Below are positions 36,234 through 45,777 of a DNA stretch of 64,000 nt, in pieces. The position numbers and the translations under genes were made by a program. The stretch comes from Agrococcus sp. ARC_14 (lineage in GTDB: Bacteria; Actinomycetota; Actinomycetes; Actinomycetales; Microbacteriaceae), in the NCBI RefSeq assembly GCF_022436485.1, contig NZ_JAKUDO010000002.1, positions 310,001 through 374,000 on the forward strand, read 5' to 3'. The notes below the pieces were generated by a model. It did not search any database, had not been told where the DNA came from, and worked only from the letters and a program-made list of their open reading frames with translations. Every line of letters begins with the position of its first letter. The first letter of the stretch is position 1.

Positions 36234-37225
36234 CGCTGGCCCTTCTGGTCGTCCGTGTCCGTCGTCGACTCGGCCCGCGCATCCGTCGTCTCATCGCGGG
36301 CGGTGGTGTCGTCGGGATCGATGGGTACTTCCCCCTCCGCGTCTTGGTGGATCTGCGCGACCTGCTGGTTGGTCAGCGTGCCGAGGTCGGTGTCGTGGTG
36401 GGCGCCGAGGTAGGCGTCGACGACGGCCTTGTTCTGCATGATCGTCTCCGGTGGACCCTCGGCGACGATCTTGCCCTCGGCCATCACGATCACCCAGTCG
36501 GAGATGTGGCGCACCATGTGCATGTCGTGCTCGACGAACAGCACGGTCATGCCGTCGTCCTTGAGGCCTCGGACGTGGTCGAGCAGCGATTGCGTCAAGG
36601 CCGGGTTGACGCCGGCCATCGGCTCGTCGAGCATGACGAGCGTCGGCTCGCTCATGAGCGCCCGCGCCATCTCAAGCAGCTTGCGCTGGCCGCCCGAGAG
36701 GGATGCCGCGTAGTCCTCGCGCTTGGCGTCCAGCTGGAATCGCGCGAGCAGGTTGTCGGCCCTGATGATGTTGGCCGCCTCCTGCGCCTTCCAGAGCGGC
36801 TTGATGAGCGCAGCGAAGATGCCTTCGCCGCGCTGGTCGCGCGCGCCGAGCAGCATGTTCTGCAGCACGGTCAGGCGGCCGAGCGACTTCGTCAGCTGGA
36901 ACGTGCGCACCATGCCGCGGCGAGCGACCTTGTGGCTGGGCACGTGCGCGAGCGACTGCCCCTCGAACGCCCAGGTGCCCTTGTTGGGGCGGTCGAAGCC
37001 GGTGAGCAGGTTGAAGAAGGTCGTCTTGCCTGCACCGTTCGGGCCGATGAGCGCCGTGATGGCGCCACGCGGGATCTCGACGTGCTCGACGTCGACGGCC
37101 GTGAGACCGCCGAACTGCCGGATGACGCCGTCGGCGACGACGATCGGGTCGACCTTCTTGCAGCCGGGTGCGACCTGCCCGTCGACGAGCGGATGCGTGG
37201 TCGGGGGAGTGATGGTCTCAGACAT
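36230..37225 (-). CDS. livG: Branched-chain amino-acid ABC transporter ATPase LivG
   Basis: The second importer ATPase, 331 residues against about 255 in E. coli. Walker A GPNGAGKTTFFN, the LivG-type Q-loop region RRGMVRTFQLTKSLGRLT, signature SLSGGQRKLLEMARALM and Walker B LVMLDEPMAGVNP are present. The first 25 residues and last 45 are extensions; the tail is Asp/Glu/Thr-rich. The start overlaps the livM stop by 8 nt. Confidence 0.92.
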   Translation of the reverse strand: MSETITPPTTHPLVDGQVAPGCKKVDPIVVADGVIRQFGGLTAVDVEHVEIPRGAITALIGPNGAGKTTFFNLLTGFDRPNKGTWAFEGQSLAHVPSHKVARRGMVRTFQLTKSLGRLTVLQNMLLGARDQRGEGIFAALIKPLWKAQEAANIIRADNLLARFQLDAKREDYAASLSGGQRKLLEMARALMSEPTLVMLDEPMAGVNPALTQSLLDHVRGLKDDGMTVLFVEHDMHMVRHISDWVIVMAEGKIVAEGPPETIMQNKAVVDAYLGAHHDTDLGTLTNQQVAQIHQDAEGEVPIDPDDTTARDETTDARAESTTDTDDQKGQR

Positions 37226-38234
37226 GGAACGAGAGCTCCTTCTTGTTGCCCAGGATGCCTTGCGGTCTGAATACGACCAGCGCCATGAGCGCGAGCCCGA
37301 CGATCACGAAGCGCAGCTGGCCGGCCTGGGTGCCGGACATCTCGCCGAAGGCACCGATCGCCTGCAGCCCGGTGAGGATGCCGCCCGTGAGCGACAGCAG
37401 CACCCAGAACAGGATCGAACCGATCAATGGGCCGAACACGGTCGCGGCGCCGCCCAGCAGCAGGGCGGTCCAGATGTAGAACGTCATCGTGGTGGCGAAG
37501 TTGTCGGGCTGCACCGCTCGTGGCAGCACGTACATCACGCCTGCGAGACCACCCATGACGCCGCCGAGCACGAGCGCCTGCATCTTGTAGCTGTAGACGT
37601 TCTTGCCGAGCGAGCGCACCGCGTCCTCGTCTTCTCGGATGCCCTTGATGACGCGACCCCAGGGGCTGCGCATCAGCAGCCAGACGACGACGAGCGCGAC
37701 GATCACGAGCGACCAGGCGATGATGCGCACCCAGGTGTCGTAGGCGGTCGCCGTCCACGGACCGAAGCCGTAGGTGCTGCCGGTGAGCGGGTTGAGCGCG
37801 TCGATGTCGCCCTTGTAGTCCTGGCCGCGCAAGCCCTGCGAGCCGCCGGTGATCGCGGTGAGGTCCTGCGTGCGGACGGTGAAGCGGATGATCTCAGCGG
37901 CGGCGATCGTCACGATGGCGAGGTAGTCGCCACGCAGCCGCAGCGTCGGGATGCCGAGGATCAGGCCGAAGATCACCGACGCGATGACGGCAGCCACGAT
38001 GGCGGCCAGGAACGACAGCCACACCGGCCAGCCGAGCGTCGCGGTCGGGTCGACCATCATCGTGAAGATCGCGAACGCGTAGGCGCCGACAGCCATGAAG
38101 CCTGCCTGCCCGAAGTTCAGGAGCCCGGAGTAGCCGAAGTGGATGTTCAGCCCGATGGTGGCCAGGGCGAAGGCGGCCGTGGTCGGGGAGAGGATCTCCC
38201 CGAGGGCGCTGTTGAAGATGGCGGCGAGATCCAT
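37218..38234 (-). CDS. livM: Branched-chain amino-acid ABC transporter permease LivM
   Basis: A 338-residue inner-membrane permease with about 8-9 helices. The family signature region is SGLLNFGQAGFMAVGAYAF, and the ATPase-docking segment is EDEDAVRSLGKNVYSYKMQA. A loop of about 45 residues between helices, rich in Gly/Asp (KGDIDALNPLTGSTYGFGPW), faces outward. It starts one base after the livH stop, in a tight operon. Confidence 0.9.
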   Translation of the reverse strand: MDLAAIFNSALGEILSPTTAAFALATIGLNIHFGYSGLLNFGQAGFMAVGAYAFAIFTMMVDPTATLGWPVWLSFLAAIVAAVIASVIFGLILGIPTLRLRGDYLAIVTIAAAEIIRFTVRTQDLTAITGGSQGLRGQDYKGDIDALNPLTGSTYGFGPWTATAYDTWVRIIAWSLVIVALVVVWLLMRSPWGRVIKGIREDEDAVRSLGKNVYSYKMQALVLGGVMGGLAGVMYVLPRAVQPDNFATTMTFYIWTALLLGGAATVFGPLIGSILFWVLLSLTGGILTGLQAIGAFGEMSGTQAGQLRFVIVGLALMALVVFRPQGILGNKKELSFHV

Positions 38235-38235
38235 G

Positions 38236-39696
38236 TCAGCCGATCCTTTCCCTGCGACCGAGGATGCCCTGCGGTCGGAACAGCAGCACGAGGATGAGCA
38301 CCAGCAGCGCGATCGCGTAGCGCAGGTCGGGTGCGATGAAGATCGTCGAGATCTCGGTCACGAGACCGATGACCACGGCTCCGACGAGTGCGCCGAAGGC
38401 GCTTCCGAGGCCACCGAGCGTGACACCTGCGAACAGCAGCAGCAGGATCGTGAAGCCCACGTCCCATTTGATGTTGGAGCCGATGAAGTAGGTGTAGAGG
38501 ATGCCCGCACCACCGGTGAGGAGGCCGGCGAGCACCCACACGATGCGGATGACCTTATCGACGTCGATGCCGGATGCAGCAGCGAGCGAGGCATTGTCGC
38601 TCACTGCCCGCGTGGCCTTGCCGATGCGCGTCCTGGTGAGGAAGAACCCGACGCCGATCAGCACCACGATGGCGATCGCCATGCTGACCAGGTCAGCTGT
38701 GGTCATGAACACGGGCCCGACCTCGACGATGGCGCCGCGCGAGACCGAGAGGCCCTCAGTGCCGCCGCCGATCAAGAACTGGAAGAAGTAGCGCAGCGCG
38801 ATCGAGAGGCCGATCGTCACGATCAAGACCTGCACGAGACCGACGCCCCGCTTTCGCAGCGGCTTGAAGATCGCCCAGTCGTGCGCCCAGCCGAGCGCCG
38901 CGGAGGCCACGAGCGTCACCACCACAGCGATCCACACCGGCCAGTTGACGAGCGTTGTCGTGACGTAGAAGATGACGCCGCCGAACGTCAGCATCTCGCC
39001 GTGCGCGAAGTTGTTGACCCCGGTGGTGCCGAAGATGAGCGTGATGCCGATCGCGGCGAGCGCCAGCAGCAGGCCGAAGCTGAGGCCGGAGATGGTGCGT
39101 GCCAGCAGGAGCGAACCGAAGCTGTTGTCGCGGGTGCCGGTCGCGGCCCCCGTCGGGTCGGCTCCGGCGTCGGTGCCTGGCTGGGCGCCTGTGCCGGTGT
39201 CGCCGCCCGTTCCGGTGTTGCCGCCCGTGCCGGTGTTGCCCTCGGAGCCGGTGCCGGTGTCGCCACCGGAGTCACCGCCGGTGTCGCCGGCAGCAGCGAA
39301 GGGGAACAGCACGCCGACCGAGGTCGAGGCGCCGATGGGGAACTCCCGGCTCTCGAACGACGCGTCGCGGAGCGTCACGCCGTCTGGCAGCGTCGCCGTG
39401 TCGATCGAGACCGTGTAGGTGCCCGGCTCGGCGACTGCGATCGACCACCGGCCCTCCGCATCCGTCGCCGTCGTCTCGTCGACGCCGTTGCCCGAGACGG
39501 TGATCTCGACGCCCTCGAGTGGCTCGCCGGCGTCGCGGATGGTGCCGCTGTAGGAATAGGCGCCGGGCTGGTCTGTCGCGGGAAGGTCTGCCGCGGTGGC
39601 CGCAGCGGCGCCACCTGCGACCATTCCCATGACGGCAACGGCAACGGCGATCGCTCGCCGCAGCCCTCCCCGTCGAGGTCTGCTGGACGTCTTCAC
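38236..39696 (-). CDS. livH: Branched-chain amino-acid ABC transporter permease LivH with secreted N-terminal domain
   Basis: A 486-residue permease, much longer than the usual LivH of about 300. Residues 1 to about 36 look like a signal peptide (basic RPRRGGLRRA, hydrophobic core, TAAD cleavage region). Residues about 46-132 form a carboxypeptidase-regulatory/Cna-B-like beta-sandwich (GTIRDAGEPLEGVEITVSG, EGRWSIAVAEPGTYTVSI). Residues about 136-190 are a Gly/Thr/Asp linker. Residues about 193-486 are a normal LivH with GVNNFAHGEMLTFGGVI and EISTIFIAPDLRYAIALLVL. GTG 39696 is chosen because GGAGGA lies 4 nt upstream and it creates the signal peptide. It is the first gene of livHMGF, divergent from guaB. 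Confidence 0.88.
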   Translation of the reverse strand: MKTSSRPRRGGLRRAIAVAVAVMGMVAGGAAAATAADLPATDQPGAYSYSGTIRDAGEPLEGVEITVSGNGVDETTATDAEGRWSIAVAEPGTYTVSIDTATLPDGVTLRDASFESREFPIGASTSVGVLFPFAAAGDTGGDSGGDTGTGSEGNTGTGGNTGTGGDTGTGAQPGTDAGADPTGAATGTRDNSFGSLLLARTISGLSFGLLLALAAIGITLIFGTTGVNNFAHGEMLTFGGVIFYVTTTLVNWPVWIAVVVTLVASAALGWAHDWAIFKPLRKRGVGLVQVLIVTIGLSIALRYFFQFLIGGGTEGLSVSRGAIVEVGPVFMTTADLVSMAIAIVVLIGVGFFLTRTRIGKATRAVSDNASLAAASGIDVDKVIRIVWVLAGLLTGGAGILYTYFIGSNIKWDVGFTILLLLFAGVTLGGLGSAFGALVGAVVIGLVTEISTIFIAPDLRYAIALLVLILVLLFRPQGILGRRERIG

Positions 39697-39777
39697 ATGT
39701 CCTCCATGTTGTGCGGCAGCGGGGCATCTGGGAATGCCGTGTGCGCCGTGCCCGTTACATCGGTGGTGACACAGTAG

Positions 39778-41382
<1,605 letters not shown>

Positions 41383-41474
41383 CCAGCTGGCCCGCTGGCG
41401 CGCACCCGCCCGAGTGCCGCCGCTGACTCGCCCACGCGGTCTCAACCGCGCTGGCTCGCTCGCGCGGCCCCACC

Positions 41475-41531
41475 CGAGTGGGGCGCTTGCGCATGAGTGG
41501 GGCCGGGACGCAGGCCCCACTCATGCGCAAG
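41475..41531. repeat. 57-bp palindromic element, copy 1 of an inverted pair
   Basis: The element begins CGAGTGGGGCGCTT and contains a perfect 15-bp stem GCGCATGAGTGGGGC (41489-41503) / GCCCCACTCATGCGC (41514-41528). A closely similar copy lies in reverse orientation at 42604-42659, on the far side of the AbiEi/DUF559-like gene. This copy sits between the convergent guaB and that gene and probably also terminates both. Confidence 0.75.
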
Positions 41532-41556
41532 TGCCCCAGTGGCTGGTGCTGCCGCG

Positions 41557-42456
41557 TCACCAGCCGGGGAGCAGCCTGCTGAGCACCGGCAGGTGGTGGC
41601 GTGACAGCATGTCGCGCAGGCGCTCGGGGCGTTGCGCCTCCGCCCACATCCAGTGCAGCGTGTCGATGTGCTCGCGCAGCGCATCGTCGCGCCGCTTCTC
41701 TTCGATGACTGCGTCGACCGGCTGCACGCCGTTCGCGTCGGCGATCACCCCGTACTTCGCCGCGCCGTCGAACTCGCCGCCCAGCGGGCGCATGCCCGCC
41801 CGCTCCCAGAGGAAGTCGGGGAAACGGACGCCGAGGCGCGTGACGATCCGCACCTGCAGCCGCGGCGGCGGAGCGCCGATCCGGTGGATCGCCACGCGGC
41901 TCCAGGACTCGCCGACCGATTGCGACAGCGGATCGGCGAATGCGATCACCCACTCCGCTCGGCGACGGCCGCGTGGGCCCTGGCGACCGAGCGCATCCGC
42001 CACCTGATCCTTCGTGACCAGCTGCAGCCGGAGCGCTGCATAGAGCGCGCCCACGGCATCCGCCTGCTTGCCGACGCGCGCGAGGTGCGCGAGCGCGAAG
42101 GCAGGAGCGCAGCGGGCGATGCCGTCCTCGAGCACGATGTCGTCGTCGCCGATCGCCTCCCGCGACGCGACGACACCGCCTCGGCGGCCCGAAGCAGTGG
42201 GGGCACCGATCGTGAAGACGTTCGCTGGCCTGCCGTGGGGCAGGCGCGCGAGCGCGAGCGCCGACTCGCGGGCGAACACGGCAGCCGGGCGCGCGGCAGC
42301 GACAGCACGCACCTGCAACTCGTGGCGATCGTGCACCGGAGTCGCCTCGTAGGCGGCACGGTCGACATAGGCGCCCCGACGGATGCGGTGCAGGGTCGGG
42401 TCGAGGCGGTGCCGCATCGGGCTGTCGGCATCGGAGGGCAGCAGTTCGATCGCCAT
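41557..42456 (-). CDS. AbiEi-antitoxin / DUF559-like protein
   Basis: A 299-residue protein. The N-terminal half (HRIRRGAYVDRAAYEATPVHDRHEL, given as HRIRRGAYVDRAAY and ATPVHDRHEL) resembles the wing-helix and middle region of actinobacterial AbiEi-type antitoxins. The C-terminal half has LGVRFPDFLWERAGM, GEFDGAAKYG and EEKRRDDALREHI, a PD-(D/E)XK-like layout seen in DUF559/Vsr-type proteins. No adjacent AbiEii toxin gene is seen, so it is an orphan if it belongs to a toxin-antitoxin lineage. The gene lies between inverted copies of a palindromic element. Such proteins are common and uncharacterised in Microbacteriaceae. Confidence 0.6.
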   Translation of the reverse strand: MAIELLPSDADSPMRHRLDPTLHRIRRGAYVDRAAYEATPVHDRHELQVRAVAAARPAAVFARESALALARLPHGRPANVFTIGAPTASGRRGGVVASREAIGDDDIVLEDGIARCAPAFALAHLARVGKQADAVGALYAALRLQLVTKDQVADALGRQGPRGRRRAEWVIAFADPLSQSVGESWSRVAIHRIGAPPPRLQVRIVTRLGVRFPDFLWERAGMRPLGGEFDGAAKYGVIADANGVQPVDAVIEEKRRDDALREHIDTLHWMWAEAQRPERLRDMLSRHHLPVLSRLLPGW

Positions 42457-42603
42457 GTGCGCACGATGGCGCAGCGGGGATGTGCGGCGTTCGCGCCGCG
42501 CGTGGAGCTGTGGAGGACACGCGGTGAGCGCACGCTCGCGGTGGGCAGGCCGCCCGCCGCCCGCCGCTCGCTGCGCGCCGCCCGCTGTGGCCGACTGGGG
42601 CTC

Positions 42604-42659
42604 GTGCGCATGAGTGGGGCTGGCGTGCCAGCCCCACTGGTGCAGAAGCGCCCCACTCG
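42604..42659. repeat. Palindromic element, copy 2 (inverted relative to 41475-41531)
   Basis: The reverse complement starts CGAGTGGGGCGCTTCTGCAC and ends GCCCCACTCATGCGCAC. It matches copy 1 at about 47 of 56 positions, with both ends (CGAGTGGGGCGCTT and GCCCCACTCATGCGCA) identical. It lies upstream of the AbiEi-like gene. Confidence 0.7.
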
Positions 42660-42722
42660 GCGCGCGAGCGGGTGGCGAGCGGGTGGCGAGCGGGGATGCA
42701 CGCAGGGCTTGCGGTCGGCGCA

Positions 42723-42762
42723 GACGCGATATATCGTGTGTTCGAAGACGCGATATATCGCG
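42723..42762 (+). promoter_or_regulatory. Operator-like repeats upstream of the DUF4097-PadR operon
   Basis: GACGCGATATATCG occurs twice, at 42723-42736 and 42747-42760, 24 bp apart and thus near two helical turns. Each contains the palindrome CGATATATCG; the second extends to CGCGATATATCGCG (42749-42762). These AT-rich palindromes stand out in GC-rich DNA, and TATATC could double as a -10 box. Inference: they are autoregulatory sites for the PadR protein encoded at 43738-44499. Confidence 0.65.
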
Positions 42763-42805
42763 AGTAGTGGTCGCGCTGGGCGCCACGCCAGGTGGAGGAA
42801 AAGTC

Positions 42806-43741
42806 ATGGATGAGCAGTGGGATGGTGCCGCAGGCGCCGCAGCGGATGGGTGCAGCGGCGGCACTGGCGCCGACGCATCGAACGACAGCAAGCCGCGCAG
42901 CGCTTCGGGCGCCGGAGCTTCGGGCGCCGACACCATCACCGAGCGCTGGACGATCGGCGAGGGGCAGAGCCGGGTCATCGACCTGGATGCGGTGACGGCA
43001 CTCCGCGTCGGCATCGTCGGCGGCAGCGTCGACATCGTCGGCCACGACGAGCCGACCGCGCGGGTCGAGGTGCACCGCGTCGAGGGCCGCGACCTCACGG
43101 TCACCCTCGAGCAGGGGCGCCTGTCGATCTCGCACCCGAAGGTCTCCTGGGACGACGTCTGGGAGTCGGTGAAGGCCCTCGTCGGCGTGCGCGCCAAGGT
43201 CGAGCTGAGCATCGTCGTGCCCAGGCACGTGGCGCTGTCGCTGGGCCAGGTCAGCGCATCCGCCCTCGTCACCGGGCTGCGCTCGCGCGCCAGCCTCAGC
43301 ACGGTCTCCGGCGGGATCCAGATCGAGTCGCACGAGGGCGAGCTCGACCTCAACACGGTCTCTGGCGACCTCGAGGTCTCCGGCGGCACCGGCAGGCTCT
43401 CGGTGCACGGCGTCTCGGCAGACGTGACGGCGTCGGGCGCGCTCGACCGCGTCGCCGTCGACACCGTCAGCGGCGAGGTGCTGCTCGACGTGCACGGCTC
43501 GCCCCGCAGCATCACGACCAACTCGGTCTCCGGCGACGTCACCGTGCGGCTCGATGCCGGCCAGGGCGTGCGCGCCAGCACGCACACGGTCTCCGGCCGA
43601 GGCTCCATCGCCGGCGTCGCCATGCCCAAGCGCGGCGGTCGCGAGACGATCGACGGCGCGAACGCGTTCGACTTCAGCGCCAGCACGGTCTCCGGCGACG
43701 TCACCGTCGTGCACCGCGACGCCGCAGGGAGGGGCGCATGA
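42806..43741 (+). CDS. DUF4097-family beta-helix protein
   Basis: A 311-residue protein. After a Gly/Ala/Ser-rich N-terminus (about 1-45), a repeated beta-strand pattern begins. It carries about seven S-G units (STVSGGIQ, NTVSGDLE, DTVSGEVL, NSVSGDVT, STVSGDVT and similar) spaced 18-25 residues apart, the hallmark of DUF4097 right-handed beta-helices. There is no signal peptide or membrane helix, so it is probably cytoplasmic. GGAGG lies 7 nt before ATG 42806. It overlaps the PadR gene (ATGA), forming a common actinobacterial pair; its role is unknown. Confidence 0.8.
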   Translation: MDEQWDGAAGAAADGCSGGTGADASNDSKPRSASGAGASGADTITERWTIGEGQSRVIDLDAVTALRVGIVGGSVDIVGHDEPTARVEVHRVEGRDLTVTLEQGRLSISHPKVSWDDVWESVKALVGVRAKVELSIVVPRHVALSLGQVSASALVTGLRSRASLSTVSGGIQIESHEGELDLNTVSGDLEVSGGTGRLSVHGVSADVTASGALDRVAVDTVSGEVLLDVHGSPRSITTNSVSGDVTVRLDAGQGVRASTHTVSGRGSIAGVAMPKRGGRETIDGANAFDFSASTVSGDVTVVHRDAAGRGA

Positions 43742-44499
43742 GCCCCGTCTTCGGCCATGGCGCGCTGCGCCTCTACCTGCTGAGCCTGCTCGCCGAGGCC
43801 CCGCGCCACGGCTACGAGCTCATGCAGGCGCTCGAGCACCGCTTCGGCGGCACCTACTCGCCCAGCGCCGGCACCATCTATCCGCGGCTGTCGAAGCTCG
43901 AGGAGGAGGGGCTGGTGACCAAGAGCGTCGACGGGCGCAAGGTCACCTACGCGATCACCGACGCAGGCAGGGCCGAGCTGCGCGAGCGCGACGGTGAGCT
44001 GCACACGCTCGAGAGCGAGATCACGGATTCGGTGCGTCGCATGGCCTCGGATGTGCGGCAAGGCGTGAAGTCGGCCATGCAGGCGCTGCGCGCCGACCTT
44101 GCGGAGGCCGAGCGCGACGCGCGGTCCACAGCGCGGCCCTCGCGGGGATCGGGCACCAAGAGCGCGCCCGCGCCGCAGAGCGCACCAGCAGCCGACCCCG
44201 CGTGGGCCGATGCGCCCGCCAGGGCCGACGCATCCGGCACCGACGCATCCGCCCCCTTCGCCAACCCGTGGACGCCGCCCGTGCCGCCGCAGTCGGAGAC
44301 CGCGGATGCGTCGCACACGGCCACGAAGGCCGCGGCTCGCATGGCGGTGCACGACATCGACCTCGCGCTCAGCGACTTCCGGCAGCAGGTGCGCGAGGCG
44401 GTGCGGCGCGACCGCGGGGAGCACATGACGACCGCGACGTCGGCGACCGTGCGGCACGAGCTCGAGGCGGCGCTGCTGCGGATCAAGAGCGTGCTCTGA
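43738..44499 (+). CDS. PadR-family transcriptional regulator
   Basis: A 253-residue regulator. Residues about 5-80 are the PadR winged helix: LRLYLLSLLAEAPRHGYELM and GGTYSPSAGTIYPRLSKLEE, with the wing at VDGRKVTYAITDAG. A coiled dimerisation region follows, then a Pro/Ala-rich linker (about 125-195) and a C-terminal helical segment that is longer than in classical PadR. The start overlaps the DUF4097 stop (ATGA). It probably represses its own operon through the CGATATATCG sites. Confidence 0.87.
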   Translation: MSPVFGHGALRLYLLSLLAEAPRHGYELMQALEHRFGGTYSPSAGTIYPRLSKLEEEGLVTKSVDGRKVTYAITDAGRAELRERDGELHTLESEITDSVRRMASDVRQGVKSAMQALRADLAEAERDARSTARPSRGSGTKSAPAPQSAPAADPAWADAPARADASGTDASAPFANPWTPPVPPQSETADASHTATKAAARMAVHDIDLALSDFRQQVREAVRRDRGEHMTTATSATVRHELEAALLRIKSVL

Positions 44500-44603
44500 A
44501 GCTGTCGACCAGCGTGCTCTGGCGCCCAGCGCCCCATGCATGACTCACCGGTCCTGAGCCTCGGCGCCGCCCAACCTGAGCGGCGTCGAGGCTTGGCGAC
44601 GAT

Positions 44604-44609
44604 AGGCTG
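44604..44609 (+). promoter_or_regulatory. -10 box of a leaderless guaB3 promoter
   Basis: TAGGCT ends 5 nt before the GTG start at 44615, with no ribosome-binding sequence between. A short or absent leader is expected. Confidence 0.45.
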
Positions 44610-44614
44610 ACAGC

Positions 44615-45739
44615 GTGACGGAGATCGAGATCGGCCGCAGCAAGCGCGCCCGCATGGGCTATGGCTTCGACGACATCAGCATCGTCCCCTCGCGCCGCAC
44701 GCGCGACAGCGACCTGGTCTCGCTGCAGTGGCAGATCGACGCGTTCAAGTTCGACATCCCGGTGATGGGCGCACCCACCGACTCGGTGATGAGTCCCGCG
44801 ACCGCGATCGCGCTCGGTCGCGCAGGTGGCCTCGGAGTGCTCAACCTCGAGGGCGTCTGGACGCGCTACGACGACCCCGAGCCGCTGCTCGCCGAGATCG
44901 CCAAGCTGCCCAGCGACGAGGCGACCGGCCGCATGCGCGAGATCTACGCGGAGCCGATCAAGCCAGAGCTCATCCGCGACCGGCTTGCGCAGGTGCGCGA
45001 GGCGGGCGTCGTGGTCTCCGGCAGCCTCAGCCCGCAGGCCGTGCAGCAGCACTACGAGACCGTGCTCGCCGCCGGCATCGACTTGATGGTCATCCGCGGC
45101 GCGACCGTGAGCGCCGAGCACGTCTCGGCAGAGGCCGGCACGCCGCTCAACCTCAAGCAGTTCATCTACGAACTCGACGTGCCCGTCGTGGTCGGCGGCG
45201 TCGTCACCTACACGGCGGCGCTGCACCTCATGCGCACCGGCGCGGCTGGCGTGCTCGTCGGCTTCGGGGGCGGGGCCGCCTCCACGAGCGAGCGCGTGCT
45301 CGGCGTCGCGGCACCCATGGCGACCGCCGTCAGCGACGTCGCCGCCGCCCGCCGCGACTACCTCGACGAGTCGGGTGGCCGCTACGTGCACGTCATCGCC
45401 GACGGCTCGCTCGGCACCTCCGGCCAGGTCGTCAAGGCACTCGCCTGCGGCGCTGACGGCGTGATGCTCGGCACGGCGCTCGCCCGAGCGACGGATGCCC
45501 CCGGCCGCGGCTGGCACTGGGGCCCGGAGGCGCACAACCAGAAGCTGCCGCGCGGCAACCGCGTGCAGGTCGAGCAGGTCGGCCAGCTCGAGGTGGTGCT
45601 GAACGGCCCGTCGCCCGTCGCAGACGGCTCGGCGAACATCATGGGCGCGCTCCGCAAGGCCATGTCGACCACCGGCTACAAGGATCTCAAGGAGTTCCAG
45701 CGGATCGACGTGGTCGTCGAAGCGAACCCGCCGCGCTAG
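44615..45739 (+). CDS. guaB3: GuaB3-family IMP dehydrogenase-like protein
   Basis: A 374-residue TIM-barrel protein of the GuaB3 group, without CBS domains. The N-terminus GRSKRARMGYGFDDISIVPS and the end of the barrel (HVIADGSLGTSGQVVKALAC) are typical. At the place where GuaB has the GxxCTT loop this protein reads GFGGGAASTSERVLGV, with no catalytic Cys. It is therefore doubtful that it works by the standard IMP dehydrogenase mechanism. Actinobacteria often keep both guaB and guaB3; the second has no agreed role there. The start is GTG 44615. Confidence 0.9.
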   Translation: MTEIEIGRSKRARMGYGFDDISIVPSRRTRDSDLVSLQWQIDAFKFDIPVMGAPTDSVMSPATAIALGRAGGLGVLNLEGVWTRYDDPEPLLAEIAKLPSDEATGRMREIYAEPIKPELIRDRLAQVREAGVVVSGSLSPQAVQQHYETVLAAGIDLMVIRGATVSAEHVSAEAGTPLNLKQFIYELDVPVVVGGVVTYTAALHLMRTGAAGVLVGFGGGAASTSERVLGVAAPMATAVSDVAAARRDYLDESGGRYVHVIADGSLGTSGQVVKALACGADGVMLGTALARATDAPGRGWHWGPEAHNQKLPRGNRVQVEQVGQLEVVLNGPSPVADGSANIMGALRKAMSTTGYKDLKEFQRIDVVVEANPPR

Positions 45740-45777
45740 ATCTACCGCCTCGAAGGCGGCGCACTGAAGGAGGATCC

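Larger units (their letters stand above)
42457..42805. other. 349-bp non-coding stretch with repeat and operators
   Basis: The interval between the divergent AbiEi-like gene and the DUF4097 gene holds the second inverted palindromic copy (42604-42659), a direct GAGCGGGTGGC repeat near 42667-42687 and two CGATATATCG sites (42723-42762). The rest is GC-rich sequence with no open frame that I can support. Confidence 0.6.

Noticed and set aside
39771..39776. TACTGT on the minus strand as the livHMGF -10 box, and TACTGT at 33936 for livK
   Set aside because: Both fit TANNNT and are at sensible distances, but no -35 match supports either, so they were not listed as features.
41475..42659. Inverted repeats around the AbiEi-like gene as ends of an insertion sequence
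   Set aside because: The gene between them has no transposase motif and I see no target-site duplication; reported as an inverted pair rather than as an IS.
41557..44541. Very long open frame on the minus strand (994 codons) and similar ones at 20848-24015, 12871-15642 and 48875-51616
   Set aside because: These are high-GC shadows: only the parts corresponding to the AbiEi-like, coaA and HAD genes look like protein. The rest has Arg/Ala-rich composition with no domain and lies opposite well-supported genes.
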